This document shows positions 23,150 through 35,375 of a stretch of DNA of 64,000 nucleotides, one piece after another. A program made the position numbers and the translations under genes. Under the pieces are notes generated by a model, which had not been told where the DNA came from, ran no database searches, and worked only from the letters and a program-made list of their open reading frames with translations. The DNA comes from Terana coerulea (Eukaryota > Basidiomycota > Agaricomycetes > Polyporales > Phanerochaetaceae), in assembly GCA_024811115.1 (NCBI GenBank), contig JAKOGH010000051.1, positions 186,001-250,000 of the forward strand. The letters run 5' to 3'. Position 1 is the stretch's first letter. Each line of letters begins with the position of its first letter.

Positions 23150-24787
23150 TCATGCCTTGGGCGCGCGCAGGTACTTACGCCTGTACTTGCCGTCGACGCT
23201 CTCGAGGTAGTAGCCGCCAGGCCAGATGTTCTCGACCGAACCCGAAGGGTTCCACGACGCGTGAAGATGGTGGTGCTCACGGAGCTGCGATGTAACGTCA
23301 GTATATGCGCAGTTAGACATGAGTATGGTGACGAACCTTGAGCGAGTCGACGTATTCCTGACACGGGACAACCTTCATCGCCGCCAGGCGGCTGACAAGA
23401 TCGAGGTTCGCCTTGATCTGGGTGGTGTCGCCACGGACCTTGATCGTGAAGAAGCTGCTCGCGATACCGCTGCCGTACGCGAACATCGAGATGCGCTTGC
23501 CGAGAATCTCCTTGGGCTCGATGGACGACACGAGCGACGCAAGGCCGCCGTACAGCGACGCGGTGTACATATTGCCGCAGCGGCGCGCGCACTTCATGCC
23601 CTGCTCGACGTGACTGTCGAACTCAGCCTTCGCAACGCCCAAGAACGTCTTCTCGAGCGCCTTGTCGGTGAGCGACTCCTTGTACGGCTGCGCGAGGAGC
23701 GCCTCAGGATTCGGGATGTTCGCGTACTTGGGGTGGGACGGGTTGACCATGAAGTCGTTCCACACAAGACGCGCGTGCGCCTTCTGCACCATCTTGCCGT
23801 ACGGCGAGTGGAAGACGGGGTAGTCGATGTCGTCGAGCGAGAAGCCGGCGATGGACGGCTCGCCGTTCACAACACCGTTACCGTTGAGGCTCGCAATCTT
23901 CTTCGCCTTGGCGTGTTTCTTGCGGAACGCGGTGTAGGCCGCGTCGACGGCGGAGACGTAGGACGTGATCGACAGGGGGCCGTCGACCTCGGGGTACTCG
24001 GAGTCAAGCTTAGGCTTGTAGAAATCGTACGCATGCACCATGTGTGTACCGTGAATGGCTATGATGCCTATCAGCGAGTGATTACGCGGGGTGTGCAACC
24101 AGACTTACGTTCGAGAGCGAGAGGCGCATTGGGGCCGATGAGCATAGCGCAGGCACCAGCACCTCCGGATGGTCGGCCGTTACCCTCAGCGTAGATAGCA
24201 ATGTCACCGCAGACGACGAGCGCGTTCCGGCCGTCCCATGACGACGACTCGACCCAGTTTACGGCGTTGAAGAGAGCAGCGGTTGAGCCGTAGCAAGCGT
24301 TTTTCGAGTCGACGCCCTCGATATCGGTGTTGCCGGCAGCGGCAAAGAGGTCCATCAAGAAGGTCTTGGAGGCCTTGGACAGGTCGACAGCGGTCTCAGT
24401 GCCAACGTCAATGCGACCAATTGACTTGGGGTCGATGTCGTACTTCTCCATGAGGTTATGGACGGCTATGGAAAGTCAGCACTGGAAGTAATCTTACAAA
24501 GAATAACACTTACCAGTCAACAGGAAAGAGTTGATGTCTTCGCGGTCGTCGCAACATGCCATGTACTTCTGGCCGAGACCAATGGTGTACTTGCCCTTAG
24601 AGACACCATCGAATTCTTCAAGCTCCTCCTCAGAAATGCACTGCGCATCGCTGTTAGACTCGTGCTGGTATAAACAGAAGAATATACTCACCCTCCGAGG
24701 GAAGTACATCTCAATGCCCAAGATGCCGACATTCTGGGGGCGAGGCAGGGCGGCGACGTCGTTCGAACCGTTGAGGGGGATAGTCAT
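23150..24787 (-). CDS. ERG13: Hydroxymethylglutaryl-CoA synthase
   Basis: Condenses acetyl-CoA with acetoacetyl-CoA to HMG-CoA, the committed carbon input to mevalonate, sterol and isoprenoid synthesis. Five exons (24692-24787, 24514-24640, 24109-24465, 23337-24058, 23150-23284) with 48-52 bp introns give 478 residues, the usual fungal length. Catalytic residues are visible: Glu98 in VGTET, the nucleophile Cys132 in [10 protein letters not shown], and the His in [24 protein letters not shown] and YDFYKP are family signatures, and the C-terminus has [14 protein letters not shown]. The ATG at 24787 is the first in frame. A TATA-like element lies 63 nt upstream. No odd feature apart from a Cys where most homologues have Tyr after the PRR motif. 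Confidence 0.95.
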
Positions 24788-24850
24788 GGTCGCAGTGGCG
24801 GTGGTGGTGAAAGGAGGAGGGAGGTTGGGTCGAACGACAGATGGCAGTTG

Positions 24851-24860
24851 TGGTATAAAT
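24851..24860 (-). promoter_or_regulatory. TATA-like element upstream of ERG13
   Basis: On the coding strand this reads ATTTATACCA and ends 63 nt before the start codon. The identical 10-mer stands at the same distance upstream of the phosphoglucomutase gene, and a TATATAG at a similar distance upstream of the BCS1-like gene, which favours a core promoter role. Confidence 0.4.
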
Positions 24861-26385
24861 ATCGAAAATTAGGGATGAGACGATTTTGAAGAACTTGGAG
24901 GTTTGTGGTACGATCACGACCATCACTGTTCCCGCGATCTTCATTATCCAGCCAACTCGTAGTCAACCAATCGCACCTTCCTCCTGGCCCTCTCTTCGGC
25001 ATTTGTCCAGACCACTCCCCGCGGAGCCTTTACCGCCGTGCTCCTCGTCGGACGACATTGTTATCTGGCTGTACTCCTTGCGACTCGGGCCTCCGATATA
25101 TCACGCCACACTATTCCAGACGCTGTGTACATTTCAACTTATTTCTCCGTTGAGCTTGAGCTTGGCAAACGGAATGGTCTTTTGTGTGCTGGAGGTTGGA
25201 AGCGCAGTTCTGTCACCACTTTTGTCTGCTGAAAGTCGAGCGCCGTGACGGAGATGGCGAGGCACTGGTGGGGCAGTCAAATTGCGACTAAGCGGCACCG
25301 AGCCGAAGCCGAAGTGGTAACTTTCACGTATTCTCCGTTGCTGACCGTAAACAGACAGGGTGACAGTCGATTCTACTTTCACGTACGCGACCGCAAATAT
25401 TGCTGTTCCTGAGCACTCAGTTTGTCGTCCGCAAGCATGGTGGAGGTGTGTATCTTCCGCTGCTGATGTGCATGCATGACCTCGAGGTCTGCTGGAGGCT
25501 GTATGGTGCTTACCTCGGTGATATCGCATAGAGCTTCTCCCGCCGGCGACCGTCTCACTTGCCTTCAGCTGACCATAATCGAGGTTCAGACACCGTATCC
25601 ATGCTCGGAGGTTATGCGTCCGGACGAAGACATGTCGTGGTATGAGGTAAAGCAGGAGGACGCCTACCATGCAGCAGTCAGGCTATACGCGCTTCAATTG
25701 CCTTCCATCCAATCATACCGCCCCCGTTCGTCTAGTGCCGCCCGAGGTCTCGAACAGTAGATCCTGTCAGTGAAGAGGGCGGAGGAATGAGGACGATGCA
25801 GGCTGTGCTGGTCAGGATATGCGTTGAGCAATGTGGTACGCCGTCGCTGACTTGGTTCCCAGGAGCTGTTACTCACATTCCCTCGCCGTATCCAGTAGCC
25901 CGGCTTTCCGCCCATCCCAAGTTCGGCGACGAAGCTAGACCCCTGACAACATGGATATGCAACGATACCGTGCTTGCTGCATGCACATCTTGCCAGGTAG
26001 CCCTGCGTTTCCCGACTTCGCAGCATGGTCTACCGAGTGGCACGAACGAACGTGAACCTCTCAACTCTCGAGCTCTGGTGCGGCCTGCCGTCTGAAAGTC
26101 AGTTATGCACGCTGAAGGATTTACAGCTTCCACAAATGAATAGTCGGACGAGCTGCATGTATGCGCTGGTTCCTGTGCTTAACGCTCTTCAGATAACTTG
26201 TGTACAACGCTATGAATGCCGCCTCTAAACTCGGGGATCACTGGGTGAAGCTGACATTCGGTGGCGTGTTGAACAGATTACATTGCCATGCTCAGACTAA
26301 CATCCACTATCCGGGTCCCTTGCATTGGTGAGGTTTACGAGCTTTAAATATCGGTTTGCTCTTTGGCGCCGAATCAACTGAACAC
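24861..26385. other. Intergenic region between ERG13 and repeat-protein family member A
   Basis: About 1.5 kb of divergent upstream sequence. Several frames of 80-180 codons are open on both strands but overlap one another and show no family resemblance; I do not call a gene. Confidence 0.45.
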
Positions 26386-26470
26386 GAACCGAACCATTCG
26401 AAGACGTATCCCAAAGCAGCCAGCCAATAGCCTTTTCTGGCAGGTGTTCTGAAAGCGGCGGGTATGTTTG
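26386..26470 (+). promoter_or_regulatory. Conserved upstream block, family member A
   Basis: The sequence around GAACCATTCGAAGACG, then CCAAA, CAGCC, TAGCCTTTT and GGCAGGTGTTCTGAAAGCGG is kept nearly unchanged upstream of all three members of the unrecognised family (also 52874-52960 minus and 61091-61175 plus), although protein-coding parts of A differ strongly from B and C. A TATAAG lies at about 26513, between the block and the start codon. It is likely a promoter with one or more factor sites (TTCGAA palindrome, GCGGCGGG). Confidence 0.6.
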
Positions 26471-26677
26471 GCTTCGCTTTGGCTGCGAGGGCTGACTGAC
26501 GGTTGACAAACATATAAGCAGATATTCGAACCAACTGCCCCTCTCACCGCATTACTACCATCTTCTCCGCGTCCCGTACCCAGCGTAAATCGCCCTCTGC
26601 CCTTCACTCCCTCTGTCCTTCGCGCAGCGTAACCAACCTCAACCGTCGACTGTTTAACGCATCATCCTTCGTTTGCC

Positions 26678-29508
26678 ATGCTCCCCATTGTTTTTGTCGG
26701 TCTCGCTATGTTTTGCGCTGGCACGGGTTACTTCTCCACCCTGTCGTTCGTCCCGGGCGGTCAGGACAGGAACAAGAGGTTCAGGAAGTGGCTTGGCGGT
26801 GTCAAGAGCCAATCAAGGCGCCTCGGTCGCAAGTTGATCTCGGACTCGACCGAGTTGAACACGTCTACTCCGTCAATCGGCCCTCAGGTCGTTGAACGCC
26901 AAAACTCTACATTCTGCACTTGCGGTATTAACTCTCCCTGACCTGGCCGCCTACTCCATCGACCCCATCCTTCAGCCTCTCGCCAGGGATGTATGTCCAG
27001 TTCCTCGTAGCGCGCTCCTTGCGTCGTCAGCGGATGCACCGTTTACCAATTCAACGACGCGGTCACTTTTCGACAAGTTCATGGCCTTGGGTGCAGATGA
27101 CTGGGAGCATCTATTCGCCATGGTTATCGGCGTCGTGGGAGTCGTAACGATCATGGCCGGATCATCTCGTCCTGGGGAAGAGAGGAAAGAAAAGGTAAGA
27201 CCAACATCGAGCTATGGTTGCGTCTGTGGCACTGATCAGCGATGTTGTCAGAGCAAACATTCTAAGTCCAATTTCTCTACAGCCGTCAGATCTTTGTCCC
27301 CTTCTTCCTCCTCCGAAACGAACTACGTCATATCTATTTCGTCCGAGAAGAGTCGGTTATGAAGTTCGTCCGATAGCGTCGTCGACATCGGCTCTCTCAC
27401 CGAACCAACCTTACCTACACCAACCTTACCTATTGACACCAATGCCGATGCCGTGGACATTCTCCCCGCATACCAAGAGGACGAATGAGCCCCGTGATTG
27501 ACTTTGCCGTCCGCACTGATCCCGTTGAAAACCACTACAACGACACCGGGTTTGACCGCTTTTGTTGTGGCGACGACGCTGGAAGTACGCTCACGCTGGA
27601 GTCCATCGAGGGCAATAGAAACCACGGTAGTGACCGAAGACAAAGCACGTGCCACCGTTGATTACATCTGACTTGTATACTAAATAAGTAGGTGCAGGAG
27701 CGGCAAACGGAGAACACTCGAAAGGCCGAAGTCGCGAAATGGGCCGCTGTCGAGGTGCGCAATATTATACACAAAGCCAAGGCGCAGGCTGAATAAGTGC
27801 TCTTAAACAGGAACTCGTGCCTGTTCCTAACAAGAACTCATTTCCGTTCACCGAGTCCCCCAAGTACGGTGACGTGGGGACTCTCGACTTCGACATATCT
27901 CCTGATACGACCCTTGTTTGTAGCGGAACTCTCTCCCAAGGTCGCAAACGTCTACCCAGCCAGCACATCTCAGGAGGGCGCGCGGCAGGGGATCCAGCGC
28001 CCTTCGTCTCTACGGCTATAAAGATCAACGCGCCCAATGAGGGTGCGGTGAAAGCGATTCGCTATCTTTTCCTCGCCCCTTCACCTGCGCCGACCAATGC
28101 GTATCATGAAGGCGCCCTCAAGGCGGTTCGGTACCGTTTCCCCACGCCTGCGAAGCGCAGTGTTCTCGATGAGCGTGCAGTCAAAGCCGTCCGCCACCTC
28201 TTCACTGCCGACTCGGGATCTTCATGTGCGGCGCAAGATGCATTTCTCTGGAAGGAACGCGCTCTTAGGGGAGTTCGTTACCTCTTCCTCGCCGACACGA
28301 TACCTCCGGCTGTCGAGAAAGTCTCGCAAGACACCGTCCAGCTAGTCCACGACCAGACGATCGTGCTCAGTCGAAAGAAAACGTTGGGCAAACCTTCCGT
28401 TGCAGAGGTTATGTACACCGTTGTTCACAAGTCGGCTTCTCCGGAGGCGATGCTTGAGCGTGCCGACCTTTCCTCGAGCGAACATGAGGAAACACCTTGG
28501 GTCACTATCTCGTACACCACGGTTTGCGGGACTGGGAAGACGCCCAAGTCACCAATTCCTCAAGCCACTATCTCGCCCAGCACCGCACGCACGACGCTCT
28601 TCAAGTATCGCCACGCACGTCCTGGAGATTGCGCTCTGGCTGATCGTCAGCCAGGGTGGGTAGAGCATGCCAAAGAAACCACTATTCGTGGGTAATAGCC
28701 ATGACTTCCTCCTGCTCACCGTGCTGAAGTCGTACTATCTAGCGGTCCATACCCGCAGAACCCGTCGCGGTGACGAGAAGATTCGTATAGAAGGCAGGGA
28801 GATGAGAAAGTTGCACGATGCTCTTCGCTTGGCTTGTACAATGGCTGCGTGCGAGGAGCGCATGGACCTCGACGCTACTACGGTGCTTCGCATGGTTGGA
28901 CCTTGGGACGTCCCGGCCCGTCTGCCAGGCCAGGCCATACTTGTCCAGGATTTCCCGCACGAGTACCCCCGCCCACAATTCGCTATCCCGCACAAGCCTT
29001 CGCCACAGTGCCGTGATTTTCAGAAGAAGACACTCCCCAGACACTTTCGGCGCTTTGTAACCATCGGCAAGCAGTACTCTCCAGTGACCGAGCAGCTGGC
29101 CGTCGATGACTACCTTCGTATGACCACCTCTCGTGAGGAGAAGGGGAAAATACTAGGGAGAGAGCCGCGATCATCGTACTCACTATTCGACGCGCTGGTC
29201 AGACCTACGTTTGAGGGCATGGAAGGTACGTTCAGCTGCCGTTCTCTCGTTGGCTTCCGCTGACGCTTCACCGTCCCGTGTAGTTTTCGACCCTTCCTGG
29301 GATCGCAACGATGAAGAACCGCTCATGAGAAGAATCACCGAAAACGCAAAGGGCGGACCTCCCACGGCGAGGAAAGAATGTGAACCTCAAGAAGGTCAAC
29401 GAGGACTATGATGACGGATTCGGGTTCCCTAACCCACGGTGGAGGCCGTCGTTCATCATGAGCTCGATGCAAGGACTCGGAGCTCCACGACGCCACACCA
29501 ACGCTTAA
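26678..29508 (+). pseudogene. Unrec. repeat-protein family, member A (probably broken)
   Basis: Starts MLPIVFVGLAMFCAGTGYF, a signal-anchor-like hydrophobic segment followed by a basic stretch. A second hydrophobic segment (MVIGVVGVVTIMAG) precedes a donor at 27195. Exons can be placed at about 26678-27194, 27252-27650, 27692-27754, 27811-28691, 28743-29225 and 29284-29508 by comparison with members B and C. Exon 4 holds a clean frame of about 290 codons with four copies of a 12-residue motif. The C-terminus ends DDGFGFPNPRWRPSF. Breaks: a phase change near 26890, stops in exon 2 near 27360 and 27485, a one-base mismatch at the exon 4/5 join and another near 29380. No known domain recognised; a membrane-anchored protein is inferred. 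Confidence 0.55.
28036..28290 (+). other. Four copies of an EGA-x-K-x-I/V-R-x-L-F protein motif
   Basis: Within exon 4 of member A the translation shows NEGAVKAIRYLF, HEGALKAVRYRF, DERAVKAVRHLF and KERALRGVRYLF. Members B and C carry three each (HEGALSVIRHLF, HEGALKSIRCLF, HMGALKTIHALF). The pattern suggests a short amphipathic helix repeated with 20-45 residue spacing. I know no described repeat of this form. Confidence 0.75.
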
Positions 29509-30409
29509 GACCGGCACCGACCTCCCTCGCGATCGCAAAACGGCGGATTTACTTCGACTGTGACGACATGACGTGCTCCTGCCTGCCCATTATTGTGGAT
29601 GTGGCGTCTCGTTGTGTTCATCGCACCTTGCCAATCTTGTTAAAGTTCCTGGCCGTTTCTCGCCATTCTCCCTCCCTCCTCTCCGTCGTTGTTCGCTTGG
29701 CTCATGCCTTCCTCGTGGTTACTCCTGTAGCACTCTGCCCCTTACTTTCGGCCTCCGTTATGTGGTTGTCACCGTTCTTGTGGTCGATCCTCCGCGGGTG
29801 GCTTGGCTTATGTTGTCCATCCCTTCGTATCGGTTCTCCCACAATTCTCACTCAAACGATTTTCGGGATTATGTTCGACCTCTTGGATAATTTCCATGCC
29901 ATGAACTTTTAGATTTGTAAATTCGTTTAGCACGCCGTAGGATGATAGATATACTCCCCACACTCAGGTCTTGTATTGTAGGCCCTCGGTACCGGCTGTA
30001 TCCATTACTATTCTCACTGTCTCTCAGATTGACATTCCAGCGTAAATGTTGATTTATATATATCAGTGTACTTCAGATTGTCCGACCAGATGGCATTCGA
30101 AGACTTTTGAAGGTTGGAGGCCGTAGAATAACTTCAGTGGCGCTCTCAGACCCTTTTCAGTATGGCTAGGTTCGGCGCTCCGCTGCTTACTCTCTTACCA
30201 CCAACACTCAAGCGAAGACACCGTTGAGCCTCGTTTCGAATAGTAAGGAGCCCATAATCTCGCACATTCGTGGAGGCTTGTCGTCTGATTCGCTCCTCTA
30301 GTCATTGCAGTACGAACTACTTATTAATCGACCTCCATCGAGCTCCATCGCCTATCCCGGCATCGCCGCCACATTCATTGCATCGTGAATCCTCGTACCG
30401 TATATCTTC
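29509..30409. other. Intergenic, downstream of family member A
   Basis: Pyrimidine-rich sequence at 29560-29850 keeps overlapping frames open but resembles no gene; probably 3' untranslated and spacer sequence. Confidence 0.45.
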
Positions 30410-31361
30410 ATGCCGGACCCACTGGCAGTACTCTAGCACTTATTCAATAGCCCTACTGCCGATGCTATTCTACGCTCCTCGGATGAGGTCAACTTTCGTG
30501 TGCATAAGTTGATCTTATCCGAGGCATCGCCCGTATTCGAAGGCATGTTCGCCCTTCCGCCGCCTTCAAATGCTGTCTCCATAGCGGACAGTGGCGGAGA
30601 TAACCTCCCTTGCGTGTCCGTAACGGAGGACAGCAAGACTCTGGATGCGCTTCTGGGCGTCGTCTACCCAGGAAAAGGATCTCGGGCTAGAGACATCGTG
30701 ACGATGGAACGACTTCTGGCTGCAGCTGAGAAGTACGGCATGGCCGGCATCACTACTCAGGTGTAATCTGACCTCATCGCTTTGGAGATACTTGAGGAAC
30801 AGCCCATGCGAGTGTATGTACTCGCTTGCCAACATAGTCTCGCCCTAGCTGCCGGAAAAGCGGCAAAAGCTTCCCTTGTACACCCCAGCCCCGGACCCAG
30901 TTTCGCACAGCTGGAGAATATATCCGCGCTAGCCTACCACAGCTTGCTATCCTATCGGCAGAAATACTCAGACTTGATCCAGCCATTGCTGCAATTATGG
31001 ACATCAGACGTATGGTCGGCGGGGTACGACCCTTGCATGAGCAGCAAACCGTCAAACGAATGTAAATGTCGATCTCCGAAGTCGTGGTTTACTGTTCATC
31101 AATATCGCTTGCGAGAAGCATTCGCCGCGAAGGTATGCGGTTCTGCGGTGACGTCCCCGGACATTTTAGCCAAAACGCTTCGCGATATCCCAGACATGTG
31201 GTTTTACTGCAAGGAAAACGCGCCTGGAGATCTCGTTGAGTTCAACAAGAGACTTGCGACTGCTCTAGATCGGAAGATTGCAGGGGTACGTGGTCCCGAA
31301 TTAGTGCCTCAAATAACGCATCTCATGTACACTACAGGTTCCATTTGTATTCAAAGCCTGA
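30410..31361 (+). pseudogene. BTB/POZ domain gene 4, two in-frame stops
   Basis: Related to the minus-strand BTB array but alone and on the plus strand. From the ATG at 30410 one frame runs through the entire protein: a BTB domain (DAILRSSDEVNFRVHKLIL, ASPVFEGMFALPPP, VTEDSKTLDALLGVVYP), the ALAYHSLLSYRQKY helix and cysteine-rich tail, then a 52 bp intron (31286-31337) and a last exon coding VPFVFKA. It is interrupted only by TAG at 30434 and TAA at 30764. By alignment with the paralogues the second stop replaces Gln; both are explained by single C-to-T changes of CAG or CAA. Reading frame is otherwise preserved, so inactivation looks recent. Confidence 0.75.
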
Positions 31362-31914
31362 ACCGCGCCTCTGGAAACGTGAAAGCTTTGACTCGGATGT
31401 CACAACACGCTATGTCCTGATTCCGAGTCTTTCCATAGGACTCTGAGCACTATGGATAATGTCGCGAGCACAAGTAGCTATCTATTTACACCTGAGCTTA
31501 GTTCCACTTGATTTCACGGTTTGCATGGGGCCCGCTCGACTCCAGGTTTCCAGCTTCTCTCACCTGCTTTCGCTATCACCTTCATTGAGGTTACTCTTCC
31601 TCTATCGACCCAGTAGTACATAATTTCTCCGCGCTTTCTTGCAGTGGTGTGTATAACAGGTGTGCATCGTATCGCTCTACTATCGCAAGCCGCAAGCGTA
31701 CTACGAGATGAGCTCGAAAACAAGCAGTGAAGAAACATATGAAGTGTTACCAGATCCGCGGCTGCTTACCGATCCTTAAGCCTTAACATTGACACCCTCT
31801 ATGAACAGTGATGGCAAACCTGTACAGTCTTGTACCTTTCTTTCCTATGATTATTTGTACATCCTTGCTAGTTATGTTTCTTTAAGTGTCCCTGTGCTCT
31901 ATATGTGCATGCGA
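31362..31914. other. Intergenic, convergent gene ends
   Basis: Lies between the ends of BTB gene 4 (plus) and phosphoglucomutase (minus). No gene or repeat seen. Confidence 0.5.
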
Positions 31915-33768
31915 TTATGTGATGACGGTAGGCTTCTCGCGACCAAGGTACTCCTTCAGCTTGCTGATCTCCAACGCGACCTCGATGAGGCCCTTGAGGC
32001 CCTCCGCGGTGTCCCTGCCGAGCTCCTTGGCGCCCGCCGAGGGCGCGACGTAGCGTTCGACGTACAGGCGCACAGTCGCGCCCTGGCTGCCCGTGCCCGA
32101 CAGGCGGAAGACGACACGGCTGCCGTCGCTGAACTGGATGACCTGGCCCTGGTTCTTCGACACGGAGCCGTCGACGGGGTCCGTGTAGTCAAAGTTGAAG
32201 GCGTCCGAGACGGAGAAGCTCTGGCCGGTGCTGGCGGACTTGTGCTCGGTGCCCTTGAGCGAGCCGTTCTTGATGTGCGCGTTGATGTCGTCAACGAGCT
32301 TCTGCGCGCCCTCGGAGGAGACCTCCTCGTAGTCGTAGCGCGAGAAGAAGGAGCGGCCGTAGACTTCGTAGTGCTGCTGGAGCAGCTCCGTGATGCCGAC
32401 GAGCTGGTTGGGAGATTGCTTGTTTGCGAACGCGAGAATGTTCAACCAGGCTGTAAGCAAGTTAGTTACATATCGCAACTCTTGACAAGATGAATCACAT
32501 ACCGACAACAGCCCAAACACCATCCTTCTCACGAATGTGGTCTGAGCCGGTACCGAAAGACTCTTCACCACAAATGGAAAGCTTTCCGGCGTCCATGAGA
32601 TTACCGAAGAATTTCCAGCCTGAGAACATGATCAGAGGTTGCATGTTGTAGATCGACGTGTGAGACATACCAGTGGGAACCTCGTAGACTGAGAGACCCT
32701 TCTTCTTCGCGACGTACTCGATCTGCTTGCTCGTAGGCATGGAACGCGCAACACCCTTGACTCCGCTCTTGAAGTACGGGATCGCCTGCTCGGCCCAGTC
32801 CGCGATGATCGCGACGCTGTCGCTGGGAGTGACGAATGCGCCCTTGCCGTAGATCATGTTGCGGTCACCATCTCCATCCGAGGCAGCGCCGAACTGAATG
32901 TTGTCACTCTCGACCTTCTCGACGAGCTCGTGCGCATACGTGAGGTTGGGGTCGGGGTGTCCGCCGCCGAAATCGGGAAGGGGGACCGCGTTTTGGACGG
33001 AAGAAGGGGGCAGGCCGAGGGTGTCGACAAAGATGGCGCGGCCGTACGGGCCGGTGACACCGTGCATACCGTCGAACAGGACCTTGAACTTGTCCGAGTT
33101 GGTGAGGAGGAAAGACTTGATCAGGTCGAAGTCGAAAATGGACTCGAGCAGCTCGACGTAGTCCTTGACCGAGTCGATGATCTCGACCTTGCTGGGGCCA
33201 TATGTGAAGGAGCCGACCTTGGAAAGGTCGACGGGCGGGAGCTCGATGACCTTGTACGACGAGATGGTCTTGGTCTTCGCGAAGATCTTGTCGGTGACGT
33301 TCTCCGGTGCAGGACCGCCGTTCGAGACGTTGTACTTGATACCGAAGTCGTTATCGGGGCCACCAGGGTTGTGGGATGCGGTGAGAAGGATACCACCGTA
33401 CGCCTTGTACTTGCGAATCACGTTCGACGCAGCGGGCGTCGAGAGGATCGCGTTCTGGCCGATGATGAATTTCGCGACGCCGTTGGCGGAACCGATCTTG
33501 AGGATGGTCTGCACGGTCTCGGGGTTGAAGAAACGACCGTCACCGCCGATGACAATGGTTTGTCCCTTCGCATCTATAGAGTCAAAGATGGCCTGCACGA
33601 AGTTCTCCGTGTAGTGCTAGCAGTATCGTGGTGAGATTGAAGGCGATGAATAGATGGACGTCAGCGCACCTCCTGCTGGAACACCTTTACACGCTTTCGC
33701 AATCCAGACGTTCCTGGCTTTTGGCCGTCGAAGGACTTTGTTTGAATTTCCTTGACCTGGGCGGACAT
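31915..33768 (-). CDS. Phosphoglucomutase
   Basis: Interconverts glucose 1-phosphate and glucose 6-phosphate in the cytosol, linking glycogen, trehalose and UDP-glucose metabolism to glycolysis. Four exons (33670-33768, 32671-33616, 32503-32619, 31915-32450) with 51-53 bp introns give 565 residues, the normal length. The four signature loops are present: phosphoserine loop TASHNPGG (Ser114), metal loop DGDGDR, sugar loop GEESFG, and phosphate loop RLSGTGS. The start [19 protein letters not shown] agrees with family N-termini. No frame break; the gene is fully intact, in contrast to several neighbours. It shares an identical promoter 10-mer and spacing with ERG13. Confidence 0.95.
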
Positions 33769-33831
33769 GATGATGGTGGTAGTGGTGGAAGGAAGGAAAG
33801 AGCGAAGGAGCAGTGGGGAGCTGGTATAAAT

Positions 33832-33841
33832 CTTTGGGCTT
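33832..33841 (-). promoter_or_regulatory. TATA-like element upstream of phosphoglucomutase
   Basis: ATTTATACCA on the coding strand, ending 63 nt before the start codon, identical in sequence and distance to the element upstream of ERG13. Confidence 0.4.
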
Positions 33842-34032
33842 ACAGTGACGCAAATCCGGCTAACTGATCTACGGATAATGTTTTGCACGTGTGGAGATCC
33901 AGTCGAATTCTGAAGAGCAGATCTCCCCAAATGCAAGGCGACGAACGAACGTTTCATCCTCTAAGGATACATTTTATGCGACACGGTGTATGGTACATGT
34001 TCAGTTTTTACATTCAAATCACTCTGAGAGCT

Positions 34033-35375
34033 TCATAGCTTTCCGTTGTCTTCGTGCCACCCTTTCTCCCCTTCGCTGCCAAACACTTCGGCGAACGCAG
34101 CACCCACGCCTGGAAGCATGTCTTGGGTAACAACACCTATACGAGGATCATCCATGTCAGCGGCAGAACCACGGACGACAATCGCATCACTTACCGCGTC
34201 CCTGCTTTGCGAAGGCGTGCCGGGAAGCAGTTCGAGTGACCATAGCGCCACCCGTCGCGGCTAACAAAGGAATACGCGACGAAGGTATCGATTTGTCGCT
34301 ATGTAGACCATAAGCTATGAATCTACAATATAGAGATTCCACGTACCCAAATGCACCGTCCTCATAGCATTTCCCCCAGGCCAAGATGGTACCAATCGTG
34401 CCTGTAAGGATGTCGCCTTGTCCACCACAGCGCTTCAGACCTCCGGGGACATCGACGATAACCTGCTCTTCAGTTGTCTCCGACGGATCGACCTTGCTTT
34501 CGCGGGCTTCATCCGTAGACGCGCCTCCAGTATTGGTGGCGATAACATCTTCTTGTCCTTTCTCAAGCACCGTCACGCCGCCAAGAGCTCGCGATACTTC
34601 CATCGCGCGTTGCTTGACCGGTGTGTTCGGATCGACGTTCTGTTACAAAATTAGCGATTGATCGGCAAAGACAACTCAGGATACTAACCACTTGTTCGCT
34701 AAGCCTCTTGAACTCCATGACGTTGGGCGTGAGAATAGCACGACGGTAACCCTTGATGATTTGTGGGTCTTGTCCCACGAGTAGCAGGGAGTCGGCATCC
34801 AGGATGACGAACATGCCCTTCAAGCCAGCTTGAACATCACGTGTAAAGAGCGACTGAGCTGGTATAACTTACCTGCTCTTTTGCAACGTTGATTGCCAGC
34901 TTCGCATAGTTCTGCATGTAAGGCTCGCGTCCCAGACCGGGACCTACCACGAGCACATGCAGACGCGACAGGAGGCCCTCGATGATAGACTTCACGTCGC
35001 TCTCTTTGCTGCGGGTTCGGTGAGCATTGAACCGTGCTCTTATGCACAGTTACGTACGAGTCTTCGCGCAGGATTGGATGCACAATGATATCAGGAGAGT
35101 AGGACTTGATTGCGCCCGCTGCTGTTGGTGAGCAGATGACATGCGAAAGGTCCGCCCCCATCCGTAGTGCTGACATGGATGCGAAGAACGGTGCTCCTGT
35201 GTAGCTAAACGAACGCCATACCTCGTTAGACAACGTCTAAAACAGCAACGTTTCGTACTTACTCAAGCGCACCTCCGAGCACACCAACCCGCCCTGACTG
35301 CCCCTTGTGCAGCGACCCGCTCAGTGGAGGAATGAGGGCCTTGATCTGGTCGACGATATGTTTTGCGACGGGCAT
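34033..35375 (-). CDS. ATP-dependent (S)-NAD(P)H-hydrate dehydratase
   Basis: Repairs hydrated NADH and NADPH at the expense of ATP (CARKD/YjeF C-terminal family, ribokinase-like fold). Seven exons (35263-35375, 35058-35204, 34873-35008, 34689-34817, 34347-34639, 34195-34298, 34033-34136) with 48-58 bp introns give 341 residues, the usual fungal size for the stand-alone enzyme. Motifs: GGALDYTGAP near the start, [35 protein letters not shown], and [12 protein letters not shown] with the likely catalytic Asp. The C-terminus GWHEDNGKL is typical. All exon joins keep frame. In yeast and man it works with an epimerase encoded elsewhere. Confidence 0.92.

Noticed and set aside
23319..24194. Plus-strand frame of 291 codons
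   Set aside because: Exact antisense of HMG-CoA synthase exons 3 and 4; open because of third-position GC bias.
30410..30766. TAA at 30764 hidden in a short intron (GTGTAATC...GGAG)
   Set aside because: The intron would be only about 27 bp, and the reading aligns with the paralogues residue by residue without removing anything.
32930..33634. Plus-strand frame of 234 codons
   Set aside because: Antisense shadow of the phosphoglucomutase coding strand.
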